Virus record (IMG/VR): IMGVR_UViG_3300049043_000112 | Coordinates: 172,017 to 236,016 of that record | Direction: 5' to 3' (one strand) | Source of the DNA: a virus | Length of the DNA stretch: 64,000 nucleotides | Shown: positions 49,247-57,260 of the stretch, piece after piece | Numbering within the stretch: the stretch's first letter is position 1 | Layout: each line of letters starts with the position of its first letter | Notes under the pieces: generated by a model | The model's input: only the letters and a program-made list of their open reading frames with translations | Told to the model about the DNA's origin: nothing | Databases searched by the model: none | Program-made: the position numbers and the translations under genes

Positions 49247-49864
49247 TTAAACTTCTACCGTGATCAGTTTGGAAGCATACTCATGTGCATAAGATGTACG
49301 AGCACCATGATGCCCCCATCCAATCCAATCATACGCATAGACCATATAACGTCCGATTGATTTACCAGGAGTTTTCATCTTCTCCTCAATCTTTTGCCAC
49401 TGGACCTCGTTTGTAAGATAACGAAGTTGCGTATCAAGTGATGATGGTGAACCACCATACTTTCTAGCAAAATCACCCAATCCATAATAACGGTTGGCAG
49501 ATGTCCACTGAATCAGTCCATACCCACCCCAACAGGATGAATAAGACCTTCTACTACCACCTTCACAAATGTTAGGAACAAAAGTTGATTCCTGACGAAT
49601 ATTACCCATGATGGTAGCAAGGGCGTTTCTGTCTTTAATACCAAGACCCTGAAAATATGCCAGGGTAGCATTTTCATTTTCATTACACCCTTTACAAATT
49701 AACCTTGTCTCTTTAGGTTTTACGGGAGCAACCTCTCTGGTCGCTGTCTCTTCAACTACGGGCGGAGGAGGACCGTCCATCGTGTAGTTTACGAATGGCA
49801 GTGTTGCCGTCGATGTTGTAACCGATGCCAGAAGAGGCAGGGCTACTGTAAAGAAATTTTGCAT
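49247..49864 (-). CDS. secreted tail-lysozyme-domain protein
   Basis: 205 residues. An N-terminal signal-like segment (MQNFFTVALPLLASVTTSTA) and a Pro-rich linker lead into a phage tail lysozyme domain: NALATIMGNIRQESTFVPNI (catalytic Glu in QES) and GGYGLIQWTSANRYYGLGDF. Cleaves peptidoglycan; in tails it helps DNA entry, but the signal-like start suggests a lysis role here. It has its own promoter and a structured leader. Confidence 0.8.
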   Translation of the reverse strand: MQNFFTVALPLLASVTTSTATLPFVNYTMDGPPPPVVEETATREVAPVKPKETRLICKGCNENENATLAYFQGLGIKDRNALATIMGNIRQESTFVPNICEGGSRRSYSSCWGGYGLIQWTSANRYYGLGDFARKYGGSPSSLDTQLRYLTNEVQWQKIEEKMKTPGKSIGRYMVYAYDWIGWGHHGARTSYAHEYASKLITVEV

Positions 49865-49886
49865 TAAATTTGATTGAACTCTACAT

Positions 49887-49935
49887 CCGTATAGGGAAAG
49901 CGCACTTCCCTCTTCTCAGAGGGCAGACCCCACGG
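49887..49935 (-). promoter_or_regulatory. three-way-junction-like leader RNA
   Basis: Minus strand: closing CCGT/ACGG, inner hairpins CCCTCT-GAGA-AGAGGG and GGGAAG-TGCG-CTTTCCC. Located 23 bases before the start of the tail-lysozyme-domain gene. Possible regulatory RNA; family unknown. Confidence 0.45.
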
Positions 49936-49972
49936 CTCTAATTTTCACATCAATGACTCATAGTGAAAAACC

Positions 49973-49991
49973 CATCTTTTGAATGGGTCTC
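49973..49991 (-). promoter_or_regulatory. hairpin with T run at the start of the leader
   Basis: Minus strand ACCCAT-TCAAAAG-ATGGGT then TTTTT right after the promoter below. Looks like a terminator but is positioned as an attenuator at the transcript start. Confidence 0.5.
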
Positions 49992-49994
49992 TTC

Positions 49995-50023
49995 ATAATA
50001 AGTTAATATTTATGATTTGTCAA
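49995..50023 (-). promoter_or_regulatory. sigma-70 promoter for the tail-lysozyme gene
   Basis: Minus strand TTGACA, 17-base spacer, TATTAT. CATAAATA (one off the late consensus) overlaps. Divergent from the plus-strand cassette at 50080. Confidence 0.7.
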
Positions 50024-50079
50024 GATGACAGTTGAAGAAGTGTCTCGCTAAATACAAATATAGTTCATCCACCAGAACA

Positions 50080-50541
50080 ATGAAAAGATTAGCATTTATC
50101 TTTTCGTTATTCCTTACTACCCCAACTTTTGCAGGTGAAATCACAAACAAAATCGTTGACTCCGTACAACTAGGTGTTCAGGGTGCAGCGGTACAATCAA
50201 CTAGAGTCGGGGGTCAATACTCCGTCTCAGGTACAAATATTAACGTTACAACTCTTGGAGGAGTTGGAACTGCTGGTTCTTATGATATCAATACGAATGG
50301 TGCAGCATTTAGTTTTTCTGAAACATCAGTCACTGCAGATACTGTTGTCACCAATCAGTCGGCAGCTTCTGGAACAATTGCTTCTCCCAACCTTTATAGC
50401 GACTCTACTACTCAATTAGGTGGTTCGGCAGGATCCCTTGCTGGTACACTTTCTCCAACTGGTGTTCCTACCATCACTGCTGGTGGTCCTGGAAGCACAG
50501 GAACCGCTCAAAGAACCGTTGAGTTAAGCGTATTCAAGTGA
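50080..50541 (+). CDS. secreted protein 1 of the plus-strand cassette
   Basis: 153 residues from MKRLAFIFSLFLTTPTFAGE (signal peptide, cleavage after TFA); the longer frame from 50032 adds residues before the signal peptide and is rejected. The mature part is Gly/Ser/Thr-rich with a GTNINVTTLGG motif shared with the next gene. No charge-rich or membrane regions. Exported, possibly a surface or fibre component. It belongs to the only plus-strand cluster in the window. Confidence 0.7.
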   Translation: MKRLAFIFSLFLTTPTFAGEITNKIVDSVQLGVQGAAVQSTRVGGQYSVSGTNINVTTLGGVGTAGSYDINTNGAAFSFSETSVTADTVVTNQSAASGTIASPNLYSDSTTQLGGSAGSLAGTLSPTGVPTITAGGPGSTGTAQRTVELSVFK

Positions 50542-50900
50542 AACACATAACTCCCGTTCTGCTAGCAGCAGCGGGACTTATATCTCCCTGCTATGCTGGC
50601 CCTGTCACTCCCAACTTCACAAGTGGCACAATTACTTCTGAAACTAAAACTAGAACTGAAGTGGTTGAAGTTATCAAACAAATAGAATATTCAACTGGGA
50701 CATCTTATACTGTCACTGGTACTAATATTAACATCCCTGCCAATCCAGGTCCAGGAGCGAACTATACAATTCAGACGCAAGGTGCTCCGTTCCAGTTTAG
50801 TGAGACCTATCTGACTCCTGGTATTGCGAAAGAAACATGGATAGATCGCAAAACGGTAGAAGAATCTACCACAAATTCATTATCGGTCTTTACACAATAA
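50538..50900 (+). CDS. secreted protein 2 of the plus-strand cassette
   Basis: 120 residues. GTG start overlapping the previous stop. Signal peptide MKHITPVLLAAAGLISPCYA, mature part with TVTGTNINIPANPGPGANYT and TQGAPFQFSETYL, which echo VSGTNINVTTLGG and NGAAFSFSET of gene 1, so the two are paralogues. Function unknown. Confidence 0.7.
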   Translation: MKHITPVLLAAAGLISPCYAGPVTPNFTSGTITSETKTRTEVVEVIKQIEYSTGTSYTVTGTNINIPANPGPGANYTIQTQGAPFQFSETYLTPGIAKETWIDRKTVEESTTNSLSVFTQ

Positions 50901-51430
50901 GTGCCGTACTTTGTGGATCCGCAGTCGCTCAAACTGCTCCGTCAAACACTAACATCGCTGGTCCTAGCGCCAGTGCTACTGGTAATGTTACAAACCAGGC
51001 TGTACAGGTATTACAAGGTCCTTTTGCCGTCAACACCTACGGTTCTGGAGTATCCTGCCAAGGTCCAACGCTGAACCTTCAGACCTTCGGATATAACAAC
51101 TTGAATTTAAATAAAGACCCAGAGAGTTATCAATCTGGTTCAATTAATGCAGGAGTCTCTGCAGGATTCTCTGTGCCTCTTGATGGTTCTTTTCAGGAAC
51201 TTTGTAAGGCAAGAGTTCGTACTGAAATCACAAGGCAACAGGCAGAGGCAGATAAGGCACGACTTGACTTTGAATTGGTAAGACTCTTGAAATGTGGTGA
51301 AGCACTGAAGAGTGGAATATCATTTCACCCAGAAAGTCCTTATGCAAAGATATGTGCTGATGTGGTTGTGAAGTATCCAAAAGTTCAGGATGTAGCAAAT
51401 GGAAATCAAACCAATTCAAATAAGAAGTGA
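50837..51430 (+). CDS. secreted protein 3 of the plus-strand cassette
   Basis: 197 residues. N-terminus MDRSQNGRRIYHKFIIGLYT then ISAVLCGSAVAQ, signal-like, cut after AVAQ. The first 64 bases overlap gene 2 out of frame. The mature part has AGVSAGFSVPLDGSFQELCK, an amphipathic helix (RVRTEITRQQAEADKARLDF) and a Cys-containing C-terminal half (CGEALKSGISFHPESPYAKI; four Cys). No family recognised. Confidence 0.7.
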   Translation: MDRSQNGRRIYHKFIIGLYTISAVLCGSAVAQTAPSNTNIAGPSASATGNVTNQAVQVLQGPFAVNTYGSGVSCQGPTLNLQTFGYNNLNLNKDPESYQSGSINAGVSAGFSVPLDGSFQELCKARVRTEITRQQAEADKARLDFELVRLLKCGEALKSGISFHPESPYAKICADVVVKYPKVQDVANGNQTNSNKK

Positions 51431-52070
51431 AGCACCGCCTATCATTCCAACGATAGAACCTCCTGTAACTCGTAGAGCAGAAAGAACTGCGGTTTATGGA
51501 TTGGAACTTCCGATTGTGAATATTCCTAACCCAACTCTGAACTATCCAGTCATTGATGTTCCAACTCAAGAAGAGTTTGATGCTGCAGTTAGAGCAGAAC
51601 AACAAAAGAAACAAGAAGAGAAAGAAGAAAAGACCAGAGGACTTCCAGATTCTCAACCAGTCTTACCACAAGTTCAGGTTCCTCAAGAGTCAGTTCAGGA
51701 CAAAATACTTAAGGAAACCAATCAACCAACAAACTTAGGAGTGCCCGTCATTGAAGTACCAATCGTCGGGGAGGTTCCAGTTCCTCCAAAAGAACAGGTT
51801 ATTCTTGCTGGGACTACTGCTACTGCCTCCGTTGCTGCGGCTCTTGTTGGCAAATCTCTGGTGGAATGGATGGTAGGTAAAATGAAACCTATCGTACAAC
51901 AGATATTTGTAAGGGGTAAGAAACTCTTGAGTAGAGATCTTACCCCATATGAACTTCAAATTTATTTTGCCTTTGAGAAAAGTCAGTCTCTTAAGAAAGT
52001 TAATAAGTTATTGAAGAAAGAACACAAAAACGAAAAGAAAGAACAATACAAGAAGTTTCACTCAAAGTGA
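51399..52070 (+). CDS. Pro-rich protein with one membrane helix, gene 4 of the plus-strand cassette
   Basis: 223 residues, no signal peptide. N-terminal half Pro/Ile-rich (PIIPTIEPPVTRRAERTAVY), a Gln/Glu/Lys-rich helix (RAEQQKKQEEKEEKTRG), then a hydrophobic segment (ILAGTTATASVAAALVGKSL) and a very basic C-terminus ending KKEQYKKFHSK. It looks like an inner-membrane anchor whose Pro-rich arm could span the periplasm, TonB-like in build though not by motif. It ends base-to-base against the nuclease gene (convergent). Confidence 0.7.
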   Translation: MEIKPIQIRSEAPPIIPTIEPPVTRRAERTAVYGLELPIVNIPNPTLNYPVIDVPTQEEFDAAVRAEQQKKQEEKEEKTRGLPDSQPVLPQVQVPQESVQDKILKETNQPTNLGVPVIEVPIVGEVPVPPKEQVILAGTTATASVAAALVGKSLVEWMVGKMKPIVQQIFVRGKKLLSRDLTPYELQIYFAFEKSQSLKKVNKLLKKEHKNEKKEQYKKFHSK

Positions 52071-52484
52071 TTACTTCTTACGCTTCGCATCCAGTTCAGC
52101 AAAGTTCTTAACTTTTGTGCCCCCTTGATACTCCCAAGCCATGCCTTCGGCAATCATCTGGTCATTCAATGAAGTTGCCTCACCATTAATAAACAGGTGC
52201 CCGATAATACGACCATACTTCTCTGTGCTGTCTGGAAGTTCGGTCTTGATTAGAATGTCTTTAGCACCTTCACAACGATGCTTTAACCATTCTTTTGATT
52301 CAAGTCCGTACTTCTTTTCATTCGCATCAGAAGTGCGACTTTCAGGAGTGTCCACCCCAGCAAGGCGAATGCGTTTAGTGAGACTAATATCAAACCCTAA
52401 ATCTATTGCCGCATCTATCGTATCACCATCAACTACTTTATAAATTTCTTTAATTCTATAAATGTATGGGTCTCTGTCCGCCAT
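52071..52484 (-). CDS. thermonuclease (staphylococcal-nuclease-like)
   Basis: 137 residues. The SNase fold is clear: VVDGDTIDAAIDLGFDISLT (Asp ligand), RIRLAGVDTPES (Arg-Asp), and EKYGRIIGHLFINGEATSLN (Glu, Arg). Cleaves DNA or RNA using calcium. No signal peptide, so it acts inside the cell. Possible roles: host genome breakdown or nucleotide scavenging. Confidence 0.9.
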   Translation of the reverse strand: MADRDPYIYRIKEIYKVVDGDTIDAAIDLGFDISLTKRIRLAGVDTPESRTSDANEKKYGLESKEWLKHRCEGAKDILIKTELPDSTEKYGRIIGHLFINGEATSLNDQMIAEGMAWEYQGGTKVKNFAELDAKRKK

Positions 52485-52494
52485 TTATTTAATT

Positions 52495-53079
52495 TTATAT
52501 ACTCTTACTATATATTCTTCCCAACACCCACTCTGGACTTAGAGTTTCTTGATTACCAAACAACTTTTCTTCTTTACCATTATTCCACCACTTTCTTCCA
52601 GTCATATATTCTCTTCTTTTTTCCTTAAAGTCTTGCGAACGAATTGCTCCTTTTTTATTTTGTGGTAAGTTCTCTATATGTTCTTTTGACTTTTTCTTTC
52701 CAGATAAAGCATTACTTATATTTTGTTTATGTGATTTGGAGGCAGGTTTTCCATAAAATGGGTGATTTTCTCCACTCATCTTTAAACTTTGAATTTCTTT
52801 TTGTTCTTCACTTACAATCCTACCAGAAGTTCCTTCACCACCATCGGTAAGATTTCTCAAAATTCCAGTTCCATTATCTTTTCTACCAAGAACAGCAATC
52901 ATATAAACTTCGTGCTTGATTGCTTCTTGTTCTGTTAAATTTCTTTTTAGATATATTATTCTATCTTTACTTGGTAAAGGAACAATTCTTTTCTTCACAT
53001 ACAATCTATATCCTTTACCTTTACCAATATAGTAGGGTGTTCCATCTTCACGCAAATATGCGTAGGTGTAGTATTCCAT
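52495..53079 (-). CDS. GIY-YIG homing endonuclease with NUMOD3 repeats
   Basis: 194 residues. The GIY-YIG module starts YYTYAYLREDGTPYYIGKGK (YxY...YIGKG), then Arg and Glu in EAIKHEVYMIAVLGR. NUMOD3 DNA-binding repeats follow (GENHPFYGKPASKSHKQNIS; NALSGKKKSKEHIENL). Typical I-TevI/Seg-like mobile enzyme. Late promoter upstream. Target not evident; the nuclease and beta-barrel genes are neighbours. Confidence 0.88.
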   Translation of the reverse strand: MEYYTYAYLREDGTPYYIGKGKGYRLYVKKRIVPLPSKDRIIYLKRNLTEQEAIKHEVYMIAVLGRKDNGTGILRNLTDGGEGTSGRIVSEEQKEIQSLKMSGENHPFYGKPASKSHKQNISNALSGKKKSKEHIENLPQNKKGAIRSQDFKEKRREYMTGRKWWNNGKEEKLFGNQETLSPEWVLGRIYSKSI

Positions 53080-53101
53080 CTGCTTTGTTTGTGGTTATAG
53101 T

Positions 53102-53109
53102 TATTTATA
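53102..53109 (-). promoter_or_regulatory. T4-type late promoter TATAAATA
   Basis: Exact TATAAATA on the minus strand, 23 bases before the GIY-YIG start. Confidence 0.7.
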
Positions 53110-53112
53110 CAA

Positions 53113-53133
53113 GAAAGGAGCATTTCTGCTCCC
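53113..53133 (-). terminator. possible terminator
   Basis: Minus strand GGGAGC-AGAAAT-GCTCC then TTTCTT, between the 68-residue gene and the GIY-YIG gene. Confidence 0.5.
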
Positions 53134-53180
53134 AATCTCTTTGCTTGAATAACCACAAACAAGCACTAATATTTAGTTAT

Positions 53181-53387
53181 TCAATAAGACAAATCACTTC
53201 TCTTTACTCTATCTTTCATAGCCCTTTGTCTTTGATCGTGTCTTGCTGCTGCATCAAAATCACCCTTTTTAGATGCTTCTTTTGATGACTTTTTAGCAGC
53301 AGTCATTTGTTTTTTGATACGACTTTCTTTCTCTTTACTGATTGCCTGATAAGACATTCCCTCAACAAACTCTTGAAAGGTTTTCAT
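53181..53387 (-). CDS. small basic protein
   Basis: 68 residues: MKTFQEFVEGMSYQAISKEK, then Lys/Ala-rich (KQMTAAKKSSKEASKKGDFD). The MKTF-type start is shared with the large protein at 61296-62520, also a likely head or DNA-bound protein. Possibly DNA-binding. Not recognised. Confidence 0.6.
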   Translation of the reverse strand: MKTFQEFVEGMSYQAISKEKESRIKKQMTAAKKSSKEASKKGDFDAAARHDQRQRAMKDRVKRSDLSY

Positions 53388-53389
53388 TT

Positions 53390-53602
53390 TTAAAATGGAA
53401 GTTTGAAGTTATTAGTATTTAGTTTCGGAATGGGTAATTTTTCAATAGCTTTGTTGACTTGATTCTCTACAACTCTACCAACAAACTCTTCTGGATTATC
53501 TAGAATCTTTTGTGCTTTTTGGTAAGTTACATAAGCACCATAACAAAGCACAGCACTAATGCTCAGACTTGCTGCTGACAGAATGATCGCTAGGTTCTTC
53601 AT
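53390..53602 (-). CDS. small membrane protein (70 residues)
   Basis: MKNLAIILSAASLSISAVLC then YGAYVTYQKAQKIL: one signal-anchor helix, followed by a soluble amphipathic part (VGRVVENQVNKAIEKLPIPK). It overlaps the 51-residue gene upstream by 47 bases. No family known. Confidence 0.6.
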   Translation of the reverse strand: MKNLAIILSAASLSISAVLCYGAYVTYQKAQKILDNPEEFVGRVVENQVNKAIEKLPIPKLNTNNFKLPF

Positions 53603-53711
53603 CTTTCATTTCCTCAAATGCTAACTTCATTATGTAGTAAATTACATAAGCAGTAAATGCAAGACCACAACCAAGAATTATTATTACACCCCAGGGAAAA
53701 TCTTGTGGCAT
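53556..53711 (-). CDS. small membrane protein (51 residues)
   Basis: MPQDFPWGVIIILGCGLAFT, AYVIYYIMKLAFEEMKDEEP: one membrane helix and an acidic tail. Its ATG overlaps the stop of the metallopeptidase-like gene (TGATG). Holin-sized, but one helix and no other evidence for that role. Confidence 0.5.
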   Translation of the reverse strand: MPQDFPWGVIIILGCGLAFTAYVIYYIMKLAFEEMKDEEPSDHSVSSKSEH

Positions 53712-54457
53712 CAGTATTTACCTTCTACACAATAATCTGCTTTCTTATTTGGATTATATTCTTTATATCCTTCCTGTGGTTTCATCCATCCACAACCAAT
53801 CAACCATTCCATTGTTAATGGTGTTGGACGAATCTGTTCCCATAAGGGTCCCTTTGCACACATTTCAAGTTTTTGTGCTGTTACATTAGATTGTTCTTCT
53901 GCCCAGTTAGCATCTGCCTCCCATGGTACAGCACGACCCTGACCCATACTCTCATAAGAAAGTTTAGTCATCTTCATTACCCAGGCAGGTATTTCTGAAT
54001 CCTGGTGGACTTGTGCCATGAAAGCAGTTTTTACTCCACCACCCATACAATCTTGAACAACATGCCAACCTTCATGACGCATCGTTCCTAGAAACTCTCT
54101 GGGATCTTTGAGTAGTTCTTCATTCACAAAAAAGCGATTATATTCTGGTTTGTATAAACCTACCGTTCTTGGTGTAAAGTATCTTGAAGGTCCAACATAA
54201 ACTGGTACATTGAGTTTGTTGAGACCTGTTAAAATAGATTTAATTTCTTCTCGAAATGCTTCAAACTCTTTACCAGATATTAGTATAGACTCTGGTGTAA
54301 GTTGTTCTACTCCTTCTGTACATTCTCTGAGTATCATACAACCCATTGCTGCTAAACTATAAGCAGGTACAGTGGGTTGTTTTTTCTCTATAGAATTGGC
54401 AATTGCTGGAAATACTAGTGTTAATGATAAACTAAATGCTGTAAGAAGTTTTTTCAT
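53711..54457 (-). CDS. secreted protein with an HExxH-type zinc motif
   Basis: 248 residues. Signal peptide MKKLLTAFSLSLTLVFPAIA. The segment LGTMRHEGWHVVQDCMGGGV has HEGWH, the zinc-metallopeptidase motif HExxH, and a possible third ligand in WEADANWAEEQSNV (Glu, as in WEADA-type proteins). Eight Cys are scattered. It may cleave a periplasmic or cell-wall protein; the enzymatic role is inferred from the motif alone. It is followed by small membrane proteins. Confidence 0.65.
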   Translation of the reverse strand: MKKLLTAFSLSLTLVFPAIANSIEKKQPTVPAYSLAAMGCMILRECTEGVEQLTPESILISGKEFEAFREEIKSILTGLNKLNVPVYVGPSRYFTPRTVGLYKPEYNRFFVNEELLKDPREFLGTMRHEGWHVVQDCMGGGVKTAFMAQVHQDSEIPAWVMKMTKLSYESMGQGRAVPWEADANWAEEQSNVTAQKLEMCAKGPLWEQIRPTPLTMEWLIGCGWMKPQEGYKEYNPNKKADYCVEGKY

Positions 54458-54648
54458 TCGCGTCCCTCTTGTTTATGAATCCAGGTTTTCAACGTTCTTA
54501 CATAATTTCTTAATATTTTTGCTTGTGTAGAATGCCACTCATCTCCTGTTTCAAGATACATTCGCGTGTGTAAATCCACCGCATTGAGACATTTTTTAAT
54601 TACAGGATTCCAAGGTTCCCTGATAGGAGTATTCCATTCGCGTGGCAT
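54454..54648 (-). CDS. small hypothetical protein (64 residues)
   Basis: MPREWNTPIREPWNPVIKKC ... ends TWIHKQEGRE. Basic, Trp-rich, helical; soluble. It overlaps the secreted protein's start by four bases. Not recognised. Confidence 0.55.
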   Translation of the reverse strand: MPREWNTPIREPWNPVIKKCLNAVDLHTRMYLETGDEWHSTQAKILRNYVRTLKTWIHKQEGRE

Positions 54649-54654
54649 AATGCC

Positions 54655-54762
54655 TCACTTTTTCTTACCGCCGTTCTTTGCTTTCTTAGCAGTTGCATTA
54701 CCTTGGTTTTGCTTTTTATTATTAGAAGAACCTTTTTTACCTTTGTTAGCAGACTTTGCCAT
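54655..54762 (-). CDS. tiny Lys-rich protein (35 residues)
   Basis: MAKSANKGKKGSSNNKKQNQ then GNATAKKAKNGGKKK. Very basic with almost no hydrophobic residues; a DNA-binding or head-internal protein is possible. It lies between the 107-residue membrane protein and the 64-residue gene with short gaps. Confidence 0.5.
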   Translation of the reverse strand: MAKSANKGKKGSSNNKKQNQGNATAKKAKNGGKKK

Positions 54763-54769
54763 TGTACCC

Positions 54770-55093
54770 TCAGGTGCGTGGTTGAACTTGACCTTCTAGA
54801 ACTTCAACTCTTGCCTCAAGAGAAGTTGCCTCTGCTTCAGGAGCAGGTGGTTCTGGTGGAGCCTCCACAACGACCTCTTCTCTCTTAGGTTCTTCCTTAT
54901 GCTCCTCGTCACCACCTTTTTTCATGGTATTAATCCCAAAAGTAGCAGCAGAGGCAGTAAAAACAGTAGCGATAAAGGTTGGGTCCATCTTAGCAAGCAT
55001 ACCAGCATATGATGCAGTCAGAAGAGCGGCAGACCAACTCAGAATAGCAATACGAATCACTTGTCCCATAGCTTTTTCCTTAGTGTTTCCCAT
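54770..55093 (-). CDS. membrane protein with acidic Pro-rich tail
   Basis: 107 residues. Two hydrophobic helices (VIRIAILSWSAALLTASYAG; PTFIATVFTASAATFGI), then a charged, Pro/Glu-rich tail (EEVVVEAPPEPPAPEAEATS) and a short coiled coil. The two-helix plus charged-tail layout is compatible with a class II holin, and lysis genes are within 4 kb, but this is only inference. Confidence 0.6.
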   Translation of the reverse strand: MGNTKEKAMGQVIRIAILSWSAALLTASYAGMLAKMDPTFIATVFTASAATFGINTMKKGGDEEHKEEPKREEVVVEAPPEPPAPEAEATSLEARVEVLEGQVQPRT

Positions 55094-55120
55094 CAGTCCG
55101 TGTGATGAAGTCTGTTATAT

Positions 55121-55636
55121 TTAGTTGAAGATATATTTTATTCCCATTCCAAAACGACCATTTGAAAAATCATCAGCAGCAGTAATATACTCACCAAATA
55201 CCTTTACATTTTTACCACCAGTCTCTCCACCCAATATAACAATTGGATTGTTCATTTTAGTTCTTGTAGAATCTAAATCTGGGTGATGCAAAGAAAGACC
55301 GGCATATAAATTACTTGTTTTATCTACGGGAAAAAGAAACTTAACTCCAGTGTGATTAAATCCAAGTCCATCATCTTTCTCAGGAATACTACTTTGATGT
55401 TCCACAAATAATCGCACATTTTTAGTCACATCATATTGGACACCAAAAACTCCAATAGGTTCTTTCAGATTAATTTGTTTTTTGGTCGTCTTTCTATTTT
55501 CACTTGCATTCCACATTGGATTATTAAAATTTGGATTTATACTAAATCCAACATATGACTGCAAAGGAGTTGTTATTCCTATTAAAGGAGTTATAAGAGA
55601 AACTGCAATCGCTGCTGGAGTAATGCCTATTTCCAC
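55121..55636 (-). CDS. probable outer-membrane beta-barrel-like protein, GTG start
   Basis: 171 residues starting MEIGITPAAIAVSLITPLIG. The later part alternates hydrophobic and polar residues (VGVQYDVTKNVRLFVEHQSS-like; NLYAGLSLHHPDL; FGMGIKYIFN), ending in aromatic-rich strands, as in small eight-stranded barrels. The GTG start lies just after the stop of the 538-residue protein. No family known. Confidence 0.55.
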   Translation of the reverse strand: MEIGITPAAIAVSLITPLIGITTPLQSYVGFSINPNFNNPMWNASENRKTTKKQINLKEPIGVFGVQYDVTKNVRLFVEHQSSIPEKDDGLGFNHTGVKFLFPVDKTSNLYAGLSLHHPDLDSTRTKMNNPIVILGGETGGKNVKVFGEYITAADDFSNGRFGMGIKYIFN

Positions 55637-55639
55637 TAG

Positions 55640-57256
55640 TTAGAATCTAAATTTTACTTTACCCGCAATAGAATTGTTGGTAACGCCACTATTTACACCG
55701 TGGGATGCTTCTACGATTAACATTTCTTTATAATCTAACGAACCCCCCACAGAATAAGAACCGTCAGTCCCATAAGAACCATCAACACTGATACCAAAGA
55801 TATCATGTTTCTTGCCTCCAAATCTAGTTTCTAACTTAAGTCCTGCTTCACCAACATGAGATGTTTTACTATATGCATCAACTGTTCTTATTGATTCCGA
55901 TGAACCGGTTTCGGTATATGCGTTTCTAGTTACGTTAGAAACAGTATAACCTAAAAATGGTTTAAACCATCCAGAGTTGTTGGCATATAATCTGTTGGAA
56001 ATCCACCACTGTTGCCCCTCAGTTTTACCCCAATTACCAAACTGATACTCAAGTGTTCTAGCATAATCATAATTATCTTGCGATGCACCAGCATTAGTTA
56101 CAAGTGCTAAATCTCTGCCATGGAAACTATTGAATACACCAACATGCTGTCTCTTTAGATGTGAAATACTATCTACACCTTTCATTTCAGTATAAAGATC
56201 ATTATAATGTGCTCCAGCGGTCCATCCTTTTGTCAAATCATATTCAAATCCACCGCCAAGTATTGTTGTAGAAGATTCATATCCATCAGCATTATAAGAA
56301 TGAGCAAATCTGGTATTTTCAAATACTCTAAATCTTTTCTTGTGATTAGTGATTGGTTCGTGATTAAGAAGACCATTAATACCATCACTAATACTATCAA
56401 AAACTTCTAGTTGGTCAATACGACCAGAATAATTTGCATATTCGTGTGAGACTGCATCTTGATTTGCAGAACTTGTAGTAATGACTGGTGTTCCGTTAGT
56501 TACAACAGTTGAGTTATCACTATAAGTATCAGTTGTGACTGGTGTAGTTGTGGTGGTTGTTACGGTTGTGGCAGTAACAGTTGTGGCAGAATCAAAGTTC
56601 AGAGTCTGCTTTCCACCACTCTCAGAAGTTGTATGAGTAACAACAGTATTTGAGGTGTAAGTAGGATTTGCGACACTTACACTTACATTGTTTACAGTGC
56701 TTGAACTTACCAGAGTTGGTGGTGGTGGAGTTCCGCCAGTTTCGTAAATATCAAGAATACCATTCTGGTTAGCATCACCAGAGAGTGCTGCAGCAGAAAG
56801 ACTCACTGTGCTGGAAAGGATAACACTATCCATAGGCATCCAGTTTACAGTTGGAGAACCAGCAGCATTATAGGTAAACTGATAATCACCAGCGGCAAGT
56901 CCAGTAAAGGTTACACCCTGCCAAGTGGATGATACCTGACTATTACTTCCATAAGGAACTAGTGTTGAACCATTAGAAGTAAAATAGTTTGTTCCATCAA
57001 TCAATCCATCAGGTTTAGTTGCTGAAAGTAAAGTCCAGTTGACAGTTGTTGCTGAAAAGTTAGTTCCGTTGATACCTTGTAGAGTTAAAGTACCTTCATT
57101 AAACGTAGTTCCAGGGTGCCAGTTACCATACCAGAATGTAACTGATCCACCCCCGCCACCAACATATCCAATAGAGTTGGTGTGAGATAATGCTGCTGTT
57201 GGCACTCCAAGAAGAAGCGCAGACGCTGCAGCCAGCGCCTTTTGCGTGTTAGACAT
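55640..57256 (-). CDS. autotransporter-like outer-membrane beta-barrel protein
   Basis: 538 residues. Signal peptide MSNTQKALAAASALLLGVPT then AALSHTN. Passenger part about residues 28-290, Gly/Ser/Thr-rich with an EF-like DANQNGILDIYETGG and a Thr/Val-rich low-complexity run. The C-terminal ~250 residues have alternating strands (FRVFENTRFAHSYNADGYES; GGFEYDLTKGWTAGAHYNDL) and end VKFRF, the C-terminal Phe used by the BAM machinery. Likely placed in the host outer membrane, where it could block superinfection or change the surface. A 14-base inverted repeat sits just before the ATG. Confidence 0.75.
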   Translation of the reverse strand: MSNTQKALAAASALLLGVPTAALSHTNSIGYVGGGGGSVTFWYGNWHPGTTFNEGTLTLQGINGTNFSATTVNWTLLSATKPDGLIDGTNYFTSNGSTLVPYGSNSQVSSTWQGVTFTGLAAGDYQFTYNAAGSPTVNWMPMDSVILSSTVSLSAAALSGDANQNGILDIYETGGTPPPPTLVSSSTVNNVSVSVANPTYTSNTVVTHTTSESGGKQTLNFDSATTVTATTVTTTTTTPVTTDTYSDNSTVVTNGTPVITTSSANQDAVSHEYANYSGRIDQLEVFDSISDGINGLLNHEPITNHKKRFRVFENTRFAHSYNADGYESSTTILGGGFEYDLTKGWTAGAHYNDLYTEMKGVDSISHLKRQHVGVFNSFHGRDLALVTNAGASQDNYDYARTLEYQFGNWGKTEGQQWWISNRLYANNSGWFKPFLGYTVSNVTRNAYTETGSSESIRTVDAYSKTSHVGEAGLKLETRFGGKKHDIFGISVDGSYGTDGSYSVGGSLDYKEMLIVEASHGVNSGVTNNSIAGKVKFRF

Positions 57257-57260
57257 AAAA

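Noticed and set aside
54770-55093. Firm assignment of this membrane protein as holin
   Set aside because: Two hydrophobic segments and nearby lysis genes are suggestive only; no family motif seen.
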